DNA from: SAR324 cluster bacterium
GTDB taxonomy: Bacteria > SAR324 > NAC60-12
DNA length: 64,000 bases
Assembly (NCBI GenBank): GCA_015232315.1
Contig: JADFZZ010000015.1
Coordinates: 1-64,000, forward strand
Reading direction: 5' to 3'
The translations under genes were made by a program, and so were the position numbers. Within the stretch, counting starts at the first letter, position 1. Each line of letters opens with the position of its first letter. Below, piece after piece: positions 34,326-43,108 of the stretch. Below the pieces are notes generated by a model. That model saw only the letters and a list, made by a program, of their open reading frames with translations, was not told the origin of the DNA and searched no databases.

Positions 34326-35465
34326 TCATGGAAACCGAATACTGGTTCCCAGATTCACTTCATGGCGGATGTTGGTTGAGGCCCCTTGATAATCGGTAAT
34401 CCGGAGCAGTATGGTATGAATCCGATAGTTTTCCGTTTCATCCGGAAAAAACTCCCAACCTGTGGCCACACCAATTTGCCGTATGTGGTTTTTGTCTCCG
34501 GACTGATTTTCATCATGGGTGTATTTGAACAACCAGTTCCATGTTTCCGGCCAATGGTAGCTGAAATTTAAAACCTGTGATGCAATGTGTTCTTCAGGAA
34601 AACGAACCCGGGAAATCTGACCGGAATCATCGGTTTCAGATTGATATTCTGCAAAAGTTTGGCGGGTATATTCCATTTCCAGCATAATTCTTACGGTCGT
34701 CCAGCGAAGACCAACACCTGAATGGATGGTATCATGAACAGCGGTGGTCACAGTGATATTTTCAAGAATTGTTTGGGTCCGTGGAACCGGAATTCGCCCC
34801 CATGAAACAAGGGGCAACAGTTGTCCCTCAACGAAACTGCCATACCAGACCAGGTTGTAAGCCAGTAATGCCGCTGATTCTTCATGAGCTTCATACGGAC
34901 TTTCAAATCCCTGAAGCGCAAACGTTTGACCGCCAGCCAGAAAACGGATATCCAGACCGTTGGCGTAAGTGACAGGCAAGGCTGAAACCGCAAGGGAATA
35001 TAAATACTGGTCCAGGGCAGACGCGTCGTTTTCCCATGCGCCCAAGGGAATAAAAATTTTGCCGGCACGGAGGTGAAAATCAGGAGTCACTTGTCGTTCA
35101 ATCCAGGCATACTCCACCGTGTTTGAAGGATCTCCGGTGTTTTCTGACATCCATGAGTCAAAGGCCAGACGCAGACGAAACCGGGTTATGTCCGTCACGT
35201 TGCCGCTGAAATTGAGGGTGACGCGAGGAATCTCCAGCTTGATGTATTGGGCTTCACTGGTTTCAATCCACCGGGCATCTCCCCGAATTTCTGTTCCTGT
35301 TTCCAGAGGGATTTCGGCGCAGAATCCTGCAGATACCATAAAATTAAATAAAAACAGTCCTGCCAGAATTTTTATGAGACCATTGAGATTCCATGCTCCA
35401 GCAGGTAACGCCGACCTGAAAATCCTGCGTGGATACCAGTCAATTCGCAAACAACGTATTTTCAT
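34326..35465 (-). CDS. Porin-like outer-membrane beta-barrel protein
   Basis: About 379 residues. A hydrophobic signal-like stretch precedes EIPLETGTEIRGDARW. The rest alternates hydrophobic and polar residues with aromatic girdles, like phosphate-selective or substrate-specific porins (FHLRAGKIFIPLGAWEN is a typical barrel strand pair). It ends in an aromatic (SIRFP), as outer-membrane proteins do. The substrate is unknown. ATG at 35465 has GGAAAA upstream; a second ATG at 35480 is possible. The long basic N-terminal stretch before the hydrophobic core is unusual for a signal peptide. Confidence 0.65.
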   Translation of the reverse strand: MKIRCLRIDWYPRRIFRSALPAGAWNLNGLIKILAGLFLFNFMVSAGFCAEIPLETGTEIRGDARWIETSEAQYIKLEIPRVTLNFSGNVTDITRFRLRLAFDSWMSENTGDPSNTVEYAWIERQVTPDFHLRAGKIFIPLGAWENDASALDQYLYSLAVSALPVTYANGLDIRFLAGGQTFALQGFESPYEAHEESAALLAYNLVWYGSFVEGQLLPLVSWGRIPVPRTQTILENITVTTAVHDTIHSGVGLRWTTVRIMLEMEYTRQTFAEYQSETDDSGQISRVRFPEEHIASQVLNFSYHWPETWNWLFKYTHDENQSGDKNHIRQIGVATGWEFFPDETENYRIHTILLRITDYQGASTNIRHEVNLGTSIRFP

Positions 35466-35549
35466 CGTGAGATTTTCCATAAATGGTGTTAGACACCGTT
35501 TTTTTTATTTGAACCGTTTGATTGATCAATCTTTTTTTGGAGAAATAAC

Positions 35550-35930
35550 ATGTTTCCATGGGAATCGGTAGCAATGGCACAAGGTCCGGGCGGAGGTGCA
35601 GGTCCTAACGCAATGATACAATTTATTCCGTTTATTCTGATTTTTGTAGTGTTTTACTTTCTTATCATCCGACCTCAGCAGAAAAAACAAAAATCTCATC
35701 AGAATATGCTGGCAGATCTGAAAAAAGGAGATCAGGTTGTCACAACAGGCGGCATTTTCGGCACTATTTTTAAATTAGGAGATGATTCCGTCACGCTGGA
35801 AGTCTCTGACAAAGTGCGCATCAAGATTGAACGTCAGCAAATTGGGCGACTGGTACAGGAACTTTCTGAGAAAAAAAATACTGAGGAAAAAGCGGAGAAA
35901 ATCGAGAAAATCGAGAAAATCGAAAATTAA
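35550..35930 (+). CDS. yajC: Preprotein translocase subunit YajC
   Basis: 126 residues: a membrane helix (about 22-40, IPFILIFVVFYFLIIRPQQ) followed by the YajC cytoplasmic domain (LADLKKGDQVVTTGGIFGTI). It is the accessory membrane subunit next to SecD and SecF. The N-terminus carries a short glycine-rich segment. The C-terminus ends in a 9-bp repeat (GAGAAAATC, three copies at 35895-35921) encoding EKI repeats. GGAG lies eight bases before the ATG. secD follows after 421 nt that contain dispersed repeat sequence. Confidence 0.95.
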   Translation: MFPWESVAMAQGPGGGAGPNAMIQFIPFILIFVVFYFLIIRPQQKKQKSHQNMLADLKKGDQVVTTGGIFGTIFKLGDDSVTLEVSDKVRIKIERQQIGRLVQELSEKKNTEEKAEKIEKIEKIEN

Positions 35931-36351
35931 CCCTGCTGTAAATAATTTTGTGATGAAATCCTGTGGCCTGCCACGATGTCATCCCCGTGAAAACGGGGAT
36001 CCCGGAGTGCGCCGATGGATTCCGTGTCAAGCACGGAATGACACCGTGCGAGGGCTTGAAGCGGTTGCCGTCACCAGAAAATTTACAGCAACAAATTAAC
36101 CACAAACCTTATGGTTTTCATGGTATTGCAACGGCTGAAGGTGCATCAAATTGATTCGATTGCCCTTCAGTTTTGGTAACACAGCTTGTCATTAAAATTT
36201 TATAAAACGAACAATCGCCTGCCTTGCAGGTATTCAAGCAACAATAATTTTCTTCCCATGATTGGCCTGTGGGCCACTGTTTCCGCAGTAGGAGAACTTG
36301 CTGGAAATGGATTGATTGAGGAAGGTTTCACGATCCCAAAAAGGAAAGGTT
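35931..36351. repeat. Repeat-bearing gap between yajC and secD
   Basis: The 421-nt gap contains a dispersed palindromic element: ATCCCCGT-GAAA-ACGGGGAT (35981-36000), then ATTCCGTG-TCAAG-CACGGAAT (36019-36039), with TGTCAT/ATGACA arms outside. This is like the TCATTCCCG-type intergenic repeats of many proteobacteria. A smaller CCTGC/GCAGG hairpin occurs near 36217-36230. The rest shows no gene that I can support. Together they may tune expression between yajC and secD. Confidence 0.5.
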
Positions 36352-37917
36352 ATGGAGATTAAACTGAAAGGAATCTTGATTTTACTGGTTCTGAGCGCGG
36401 CATTGTTTTACGCATGGCCCACATGGGAAGCTTATAAACCCGGGGGCGATCCACTGAAAGTTGAGCATAAAGTCAACCTGGGACTGGATCTTCAGGGCGG
36501 GATGTATCTGGATATTGAAGTGAAGGTGGATGAGGCCGTGACGGAGATTGTCCGCAGAACAACCCAGGAACTGGAAGAGTTGATGCTGGATAACCAGGTG
36601 GATTACATTCATATCGCACAGGATGGCAATGATATCGTTCTGGAACTCGCTGAAACTGAAAAGATTGATCTCGAGGCAGACCCCTATGACCGATTCCTGG
36701 TGCTGTTTGACAAGACAGAGCAAAATGGCCAGATCCGGATCAGTATGAAAGCTTCAGAAGCCGAGCGTATCCGCAAGGGATCTGTGGATCAGGCACTGGA
36801 AGTGCTGAGAAACCGGATTGATGGTCTGGGTGTCAGTGAGCCATCGTTGCAGCGTCAGGGTGACAACAGCATCCTCATTCAACTTCCCGGATTGAAAGAC
36901 AGACAGCGGGCGATTGAATTGATCGGCCCCCAGGCGATTCTTGAATTCCGTCTGGTGAATGATAACGCAACCCGTGGTACTGCGTCAGCGAATGAAGAAG
37001 TTAAATATGAGGAAGTCTGGAACAGACAATTGCAGAAACTTGAACGGAAAATTCCGTTTGTGGTTGAGAAAAAAGCATTGTTGACGGGAGAAGTCATCAG
37101 AGATGCTCAGGTTCGGTTCGATTCACAAAACAATGAACCCTATGTCGCACTGTCTTTTGACGCTACGGGAGCAGAACGTTTCGCCAAGATTACCGAAAAA
37201 AACAAAGGACGTCGTCTGGCGATCATTCTCGATGACAAAGTTCAGTCCGCACCGGTGATTCGTGAAGCCATAACCGGGGGTGAAGCTTCCATTTCAGGAC
37301 AGTTCACTCTGGAAAACGCCAGTGATCTGGCTGTGGTTCTGCGTTCCGGTTCCCTGCCCGCGCCTATTGAAATTCGGGAAGAACGCACTGTGGGTGCCAG
37401 CCTGGGTGAAGATTCGATCAGGCAAGGATTGACGTCATTGATATTCGGCGGTGTGCTGGTATTGGTGTTCATGATTGTGTATTACAAGGTTGCCGGTCTT
37501 TTTGCGGATATTGCTCTTGGCATGAACATCCTCCTGATTGTTTCTATTCTGGCCGCGTTTGACGCGACACTCACATTGCCGGGAATGGCGGGAATTGTGT
37601 TGACGGTTGGTATGTCTGTGGATGCGAATGTGCTCATTTTTCAGCGCATCCGGGAAGAACTGAAAAGTAGTTCCAAACCCAGAACGGCTATCAAGGAAGG
37701 TTTTGGCAAGGCGTTTTCCACTATTTTTGATTCGAACATCACCACCCTGTTTGCCGCTTTGGCACTGCTCCAGTTTGGTACAGGCCCCATCAAGGGATTC
37801 GCGGTGACGCTGTCCATCGGGATTCTTTCCAGTATGTTCACGGCGATTGTCGTGACCCGATTTTTGTTTGATGTGGTGTATATGAATCGTAAGCAACTCA
37901 ATTCAATCAGTATTTAG
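36352..37917 (+). CDS. secD: Protein translocase subunit SecD
   Basis: 521 residues with an N-terminal membrane helix (about 7-24), a large periplasmic domain and five C-terminal membrane helices. DLQGGMYLDIEV and VLRNRIDGLGVSEPSLQRQG are SecD signatures. It assists protein translocation through SecYEG with the proton motive force. ATG at 36352 follows AAAGGAAAGG; an in-frame GTG/ATG at 36316 is unnecessary. secF follows after 19 nt. Confidence 0.96.
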   Translation: MEIKLKGILILLVLSAALFYAWPTWEAYKPGGDPLKVEHKVNLGLDLQGGMYLDIEVKVDEAVTEIVRRTTQELEELMLDNQVDYIHIAQDGNDIVLELAETEKIDLEADPYDRFLVLFDKTEQNGQIRISMKASEAERIRKGSVDQALEVLRNRIDGLGVSEPSLQRQGDNSILIQLPGLKDRQRAIELIGPQAILEFRLVNDNATRGTASANEEVKYEEVWNRQLQKLERKIPFVVEKKALLTGEVIRDAQVRFDSQNNEPYVALSFDATGAERFAKITEKNKGRRLAIILDDKVQSAPVIREAITGGEASISGQFTLENASDLAVVLRSGSLPAPIEIREERTVGASLGEDSIRQGLTSLIFGGVLVLVFMIVYYKVAGLFADIALGMNILLIVSILAAFDATLTLPGMAGIVLTVGMSVDANVLIFQRIREELKSSSKPRTAIKEGFGKAFSTIFDSNITTLFAALALLQFGTGPIKGFAVTLSIGILSSMFTAIVVTRFLFDVVYMNRKQLNSISI

Positions 37918-37936
37918 GTGAACAGGAGTGACTCAA

Positions 37937-38860
37937 ATGGAATTATTTAAAGATACGCTGAATCTGGATTTTGTCGGAAAATATAAAATGGCCATGATTT
38001 TTTCCGGGATTGTGATTTTGGCCTCACTGGTGTCCATTTTTCTGCATAAAGGTCTGAATTATGGAATTGATTTCCGTGGTGGAACCAATGTGCAGATCCG
38101 TCTGGGACAAACGTATAACCTGGATGAGATACGGACCATCTTCAGTTCGCTCAATATTGGCGAGGTGATGCTTCAGACTTTTGGCGATGAAGAAAACAAC
38201 GAAATTCTGCTGTTGCTTCCGGTGGACAGTGTTCTGGGAACCGGAGAAGAACTGACCGGTAACATCCAGAAATATTTAGGTACCCAATATCCTCAAATGG
38301 AGATCCGGCGCATTGAAAGCATTGGTCCCAAGGTTGGTGACGAATTGAAAACAAGTGCGCTTGATGCGATCCTGGTGGCTTTGGGATTGGTATTGATTTA
38401 TATATCCTTCAGGTTTGAATGGCGGTTTGCGGTAGGTGCCATTGCCGCACTGGTTCATGATATCTGTTTTGTAGTGGGTGTGTTTTCATTTTTTGAGCAT
38501 GAAATTACTTTGACCGTCGTGGCCGCATTGCTGACGGTGGTAGGATATTCCCTCAATGACACCATTGTTATTTTTGATCGTGTGCGTGAAAATCAGGCAC
38601 GTTTCCGCAAACGTGAGCTGAGCGATTTGATCAATCTGAGCACCAATGAAACGATGAGCCGCACCATCCTCACATCGGGTACTACCCTGCTGGTAGTAGC
38701 CGCGTTGTATGCGATGGGCGGTGAAATTATTCATGATTTCGCATTGGCTCTGCTGGTCGGAATTGTTTCAGGAACATATTCAACCATCTACATCGCAAGT
38801 CCCTGTTTGTTGTGGCTCAATCGGGTCGTTCCTCAAAAATCTGAACAAAAACAGGCGTGA
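37937..38860 (+). CDS. secF: Protein translocase subunit SecF
   Basis: 307 residues: a membrane helix (about 19-36), the GIDFRGGTNVQIRLG domain and five C-terminal helices including the VVGYSLNDTIVIFDRVREN motif of SecF. It partners SecD. ATG at 37937 has AGGAG at eight bases; a GTG at 37928 would lack spacing for that site. tyrA begins at the last base of the stop codon (TGATG), so the two are translationally coupled. Confidence 0.96.
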   Translation: MELFKDTLNLDFVGKYKMAMIFSGIVILASLVSIFLHKGLNYGIDFRGGTNVQIRLGQTYNLDEIRTIFSSLNIGEVMLQTFGDEENNEILLLLPVDSVLGTGEELTGNIQKYLGTQYPQMEIRRIESIGPKVGDELKTSALDAILVALGLVLIYISFRFEWRFAVGAIAALVHDICFVVGVFSFFEHEITLTVVAALLTVVGYSLNDTIVIFDRVRENQARFRKRELSDLINLSTNETMSRTILTSGTTLLVVAALYAMGGEIIHDFALALLVGIVSGTYSTIYIASPCLLWLNRVVPQKSEQKQA

Positions 38861-39732
38861 TGCGGCCATCTTCTGTGGAGTTCCCGTTACCATCCCTTGC
38901 CATCATTGGTCTTGGACTTATTGGTGGCTCGCTGGCGCTGGATCTCAAAAAACAGGGAATTGTGAAGCAGGTGATCGGTTATGATCTCCGTGAAGAACAC
39001 TGCCAGCAGGCTTTGAGACTTGGAATTGTTGATCAGGCTTCGACCGTGTGGGATGAGGCGCTCAAACAAGCAACCCTGGTGGTTCTGGCTGTACCGGTAC
39101 GGTCCTGTTCAACGGTCATTCGTGAATTGCGCGGAAAACTTTCTCCACAGGTTGTGATGACCGATGTGGGCAGTGTCAAAGGCCCGGTGATGCGTCTGAT
39201 GGCCTCTGAATTTTCAGACATAGCCTTTGTCGGTGGACATCCCATCGCCGGTTCCGAACAATTTGGTCCTCAACATGCCCGCACCGGATTGTTTCAAAAC
39301 AAAATGTTCATTGTGACGCCGGCGAATAACACCGCACCAGAGCATCTGGAATTGATCCGAAGCCTCTGGGAACGAGTCGGAAGTCGTGTGATCACAATGG
39401 ACGAAAACACTCATGACCGGGTGTTTTCCTGGGTCAGTCATCTGCCGCACCTGCTGGCGTATGGCAGCATTCAAACCATCGCTGGAGCGGATGAACCGGA
39501 GATTCTGAAATTTTCCGGTGCCGGATTGAAAGATTTTTCCCGGATAGCCTCTTCCAGTCCGGAAATGTGGGCCGATATTTTTCTGGAAAACAAAGCCAAC
39601 CTGCTGGCCAATCTGAATAAATTTTTTGCGGTCATGCAAAATCTCCAGACAGCCATCGAACAAGACGACCGTGACGGCCTGGCACAACTGCTTCAACAGG
39701 CCAAAGCATCCCGCGATCAGTGGATTAGTTGA
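38860..39732 (+). CDS. tyrA: Prephenate dehydrogenase
   Basis: 290 residues with the N-terminal nucleotide motif GLGLIGGSLALDL and the TyrA signatures DVGSVKGPV and GGHPIAGSEQFGP (His in HPIAG), then a helical C-terminal dimerisation domain. It converts prephenate to 4-hydroxyphenylpyruvate in tyrosine synthesis with NAD+. No ACT or chorismate mutase domain is present, so it is the monofunctional type. Its position behind secF is unusual. Its stop codon abuts that of the convergent cyclase gene with no space (TGATCA). Confidence 0.94.
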   Translation: MRPSSVEFPLPSLAIIGLGLIGGSLALDLKKQGIVKQVIGYDLREEHCQQALRLGIVDQASTVWDEALKQATLVVLAVPVRSCSTVIRELRGKLSPQVVMTDVGSVKGPVMRLMASEFSDIAFVGGHPIAGSEQFGPQHARTGLFQNKMFIVTPANNTAPEHLELIRSLWERVGSRVITMDENTHDRVFSWVSHLPHLLAYGSIQTIAGADEPEILKFSGAGLKDFSRIASSSPEMWADIFLENKANLLANLNKFFAVMQNLQTAIEQDDRDGLAQLLQQAKASRDQWIS

Positions 39733-41103
39733 TCACCCCAGTTGATACAATTGAATCTGCTGATTCCGTCCACGAATGGGGACTTCGCCCAGGCTCACCA
39801 TGGATTCAACATGCATGATTTTTTCCCAGACAGATTCTGAAATGAGAATCTGGGAATTGAACTGTTTGTTGAGTTGTTCGATGCGTGAGGCCAGGTTGAC
39901 CGTGTCGCCAATCACCGTGTATTCCTTGCGGGTTTGCGAGCCGATATTGCCGGTAATGGCGTTGCCGGTATGCAGGCCGATGCCAATTCGTGTGGGCTGG
40001 ATTTTTCCTTCCTGAATCAGGGTTTCGATCGTTCTGCAAATTTCAAGAGCCGCATTCACGGCATTCTGGCTTTCTTCACCATCGGCCAGAGGCGCCCCGA
40101 AAATTGCCATGAATCCATCTCCCAGAAATTTATTGATGATGCCTTTGTGTCGATTGATGATTTCAATCATGAATCCAAACAGGGTGTTGAGATAAACCAC
40201 AACTTCTTCAGGCGAATGGGCTTCTGAAAACCGGGTGAATTGCCGAATATCCAGAAACATCACGCACACATGCCGCATTTCGCTGTTCACATCCGTTTTT
40301 TGTTGCAACAACTGATTCACCACTTGCGGAGAAACATGCTGTCCGAACATATTCACCACCCGGTTGCGTTCTTCAACTGAATTGAACGACAGCCAGATTC
40401 TTTTGTTGATTTCGCGGGCGATCAGTCCGGTGATAAAACCAGTACATGCCAGAATCGCGGCTTTATCCAGATGATGAAAAATATTGGTCATGGCATAGGG
40501 ATAAGACTCTGCTGACGGTTGATGAATGCTGTACCACGATATTCCCAGATATTGCAGACCACTTAGAAAGCCCGATAACAGCGACATTTTGAAATCAAGA
40601 CGCAAGATGCTGAGTACCAGAAAAATAAAATACATATAGGTTGCCGGACCAAGGAGAGCGCCGACCGGATCAATAATATATCCCATCAGCCAGATACCGA
40701 TGGTGGGGATGGTGGTTTCTTCAATCACCTGTCCGTAACGCATCCATGTCACCCAGCGACTGTTGTCTTCAATGGCCTTGTGAATCACCATTTTGGAAAT
40801 GAATTCATACGCAATGATTCCGCCAAAAAAGAACCACGCATGGCCCAGGTGGAGCCGATGATTGAACAATTCATCGAATTGGCGGGGCAGAACCATGTAA
40901 AATCCTGTGACAACGATCAGTACCAGAGAAAAGATGGCAATGATCAGCAGGGTACGCAGTTCCTCAGCTCTCAATAATTGCTGGCGCAAGTAGCTTTCAA
41001 AGGCTTTCTCCGCATTTTCAGGAAGATGAGAAGTATGATGCAAGGAAAAGAGAGATGTGTGTTTCATGGCAATACGGAAGGAAACGCCATGTCCGTGAGA
41101 CAT
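39733..41103 (-). CDS. Membrane-anchored class III nucleotide cyclase
   Basis: 456 residues. Five or six membrane helices (about 50-230) precede a class III cyclase domain (about 270-450). The metal-binding aspartates are in MFLDIRQF and KFLGDGFMAIFG, and the transition-state Asn/Arg in TVIGDTVNLASRIE. This is a family of adenylate cyclases; GTP use cannot be excluded. The membrane region is not a HAMP or CHASE domain. It starts 17 nt after the FadL-like gene and could share its transcript. Two ATGs (41103, 41067) are possible and neither has a clear ribosome site. Confidence 0.88.
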   Translation of the reverse strand: MSHGHGVSFRIAMKHTSLFSLHHTSHLPENAEKAFESYLRQQLLRAEELRTLLIIAIFSLVLIVVTGFYMVLPRQFDELFNHRLHLGHAWFFFGGIIAYEFISKMVIHKAIEDNSRWVTWMRYGQVIEETTIPTIGIWLMGYIIDPVGALLGPATYMYFIFLVLSILRLDFKMSLLSGFLSGLQYLGISWYSIHQPSAESYPYAMTNIFHHLDKAAILACTGFITGLIAREINKRIWLSFNSVEERNRVVNMFGQHVSPQVVNQLLQQKTDVNSEMRHVCVMFLDIRQFTRFSEAHSPEEVVVYLNTLFGFMIEIINRHKGIINKFLGDGFMAIFGAPLADGEESQNAVNAALEICRTIETLIQEGKIQPTRIGIGLHTGNAITGNIGSQTRKEYTVIGDTVNLASRIEQLNKQFNSQILISESVWEKIMHVESMVSLGEVPIRGRNQQIQLYQLG

Positions 41104-41120
41104 GGCTTTAAAATATCAGA

Positions 41121-42743
41121 TCAGGTTTCTGAGTCAGTAGCCCAGTCACAGAATTCCTTGACCCCGCCGAATTTGAAGTTATAGGTCACACTGGCCGCAC
41201 CCACAAGCCCTTGCCAGGTTCCATTGAACGGATCCTGAAACACACCGGCTCTGGCGTTGTTGCGAACGTCACTGTTGGTGGTGGTTGGCATAAGAATGAT
41301 GGTCGCAAAACCAAAACTGATGCTGTCTGTGTTCGACATGCGGTATTCTCCACCTATCCCCATTTTCACAACTTCCCCGATAGGGATAATCGCTGACATT
41401 AATCGTGGATCAGTCAAACTTGTGGTTTTTTCAGCGCCACCCCGTATCAGATATTTTTCATTGAAATGATAGGCTCCGCCAGCGCGGTAAACTTTGATAT
41501 CCTGTAATTGGAACGGGAGCGAGATATTGTCTTCTTCAAAGCCAACAATTTTCAACAGACTGGCACGCTGAGGCAAATCGGCACTCAGCGTAGAAAACAT
41601 GCTGAAACCGATTTCCGCATAGCCCACTTCACCTTCGATGGTTGGGTTTTCCGGATCATCTTTCCACCCCAGTGCTGTTTCCATATACCAGGGTAAGCCG
41701 ACATTGGCTTTGAACGACATGTCATTCAATTTTAAATTGAGTCCGTTGGACATGGCAGGGAACGCCTTGGAAATTGCGGTATCCGCCAGAATCAGACCTG
41801 CTTCAGCCAGCGGGTTGATGGAAAATTTCCCTTCACCGAGAATCGTGAGCTTGAAGGACGATTGATAATGCATAGCCAGAAAGAAATTTTCATATTGCCC
41901 GAGATAAGCCACATTGAAATTTTGTCCGCCACCATTTCCATACAAATGGATGGTTTCGTTCAATCGGATTGGATTACTCAACCCGAATAAACCCATATTG
42001 TCAGAGATAAATCCCATGACACCACCAACAATCGTGTCCAGATTGAACCCTTCAGGAAGCAGATTCGCCAGTCCCAGGGTCAGCTCATTGACATAATCGG
42101 TTACACCTTCCAGCACAAGAGGGTTATCCAGGTTCAGATCAATCCCATCCCGGCGGTAATCAAAATAAGGAATATGATGGGTCACGCCAAAGGCTATGTG
42201 ATTGTTCTCATCCAGATCGGTGGCATAGTTCACATTGAGTCCTACAATCACCAGTGTGACATCCTGTACAATATCTTTTCCTGCCCAGTTTCTATCCCAT
42301 TTCATGGCCGCCGCAAAGGTGGGTTTGAAGGCAAAACCCCAGGCGTCATCGTCATTTCTTTTGGCAAATTCAAAACTGGGTGCTGTTAGAAACCCACCTG
42401 TTTCAAGCGGCAATAGTTCAATGGGTAATGATGTTTCTGTCTGTTTTTTCCCGATATTCTTATCAGCCTGATCCGCACTGCCATCGCCCCCGAAAGAGCC
42501 TTCCCACTGCAATCGAAAATTGATGAGGTGTCCACCAATACTGAAATGCATTCCCGGTTCCAGTCGCATCATGCCTGCCGGGTTGGTGGCCACGGTTTCA
42601 GCATAGTCATTGAAGGTCATGACGGCATTTTGAACCAGTTGATTGGTACTCGTCAATGCGTTCCCCAAAGCACCATACGCTGTTGAAATGCCCATAAACC
42701 AGAGCAGAACCATTATTCCATTGATTTTCCATTGCGTTCGCAT
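41121..42743 (-). CDS. FadL/OmpP1-type outer-membrane channel
   Basis: 540 residues with a signal peptide (about 1-24, ending ...TAYG) and the FadL family NPAG motif (ETVATNPAGMMRLEPG). The remainder alternates strand-like segments ending in NFKFGG near the C-terminus. FadL channels import long-chain fatty acids or other hydrophobic compounds through a lateral opening. It is longer than the usual 400-450 residues, and the C-terminal 10 residues (FCDWATDSET) lack the typical aromatic end, so its barrel closure may differ. A possible operator hairpin lies 33 nt upstream at 42776-42790. Confidence 0.8.
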   Translation of the reverse strand: MRTQWKINGIMVLLWFMGISTAYGALGNALTSTNQLVQNAVMTFNDYAETVATNPAGMMRLEPGMHFSIGGHLINFRLQWEGSFGGDGSADQADKNIGKKQTETSLPIELLPLETGGFLTAPSFEFAKRNDDDAWGFAFKPTFAAAMKWDRNWAGKDIVQDVTLVIVGLNVNYATDLDENNHIAFGVTHHIPYFDYRRDGIDLNLDNPLVLEGVTDYVNELTLGLANLLPEGFNLDTIVGGVMGFISDNMGLFGLSNPIRLNETIHLYGNGGGQNFNVAYLGQYENFFLAMHYQSSFKLTILGEGKFSINPLAEAGLILADTAISKAFPAMSNGLNLKLNDMSFKANVGLPWYMETALGWKDDPENPTIEGEVGYAEIGFSMFSTLSADLPQRASLLKIVGFEEDNISLPFQLQDIKVYRAGGAYHFNEKYLIRGGAEKTTSLTDPRLMSAIIPIGEVVKMGIGGEYRMSNTDSISFGFATIILMPTTTNSDVRNNARAGVFQDPFNGTWQGLVGAASVTYNFKFGGVKEFCDWATDSET

Positions 42744-43108
42744 AAATCACTCATCATTTCAGGTTAGTTTTTTGACCTCACCTGGTGAGGCATCCCCCTG
42801 ACTGAATACTCCTGCTGAAATCACAGATCTGGCCTCAGACTGGAGTTTCATGTCGCTAGGTGTTGCTTTAACGGAGAAAATCATCTTTTGCAAGAAACAA
42901 CCTGAAAAAGATAAAAAAATTATAAATTCAGGGACTTGTTTTAAAAAATGAGGATTGTTCAAATTTCCCTTTGTGAACATGTATTTATTTTGATACCAGA
43001 AAATAAGTCAGATAGCGCGTGACGATGTCTTGACGTGAACTGATTTGTTTTGCAACCCGTTTATTAACCAGATTTGTTCTTGTCTGATCACAGCGGAACA
43101 GGAGGAAC
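42744..43108. promoter_or_regulatory. Divergent intergenic region with palindrome CCTCACC-T-GGTGAGG
   Basis: This 365-nt gap separates the FadL-like gene and the 27-residue repeat gene, which point away from each other. A perfect 7-bp palindrome with a one-base centre (42776-42790) stands 33-47 nt before the FadL start and is a candidate operator. The middle part (about 42880-42990) is AT-rich and probably holds promoters. GGAGG five bases before 43109 is the ribosome site of the plus-strand gene. No coding sequence is evident. Confidence 0.45.
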
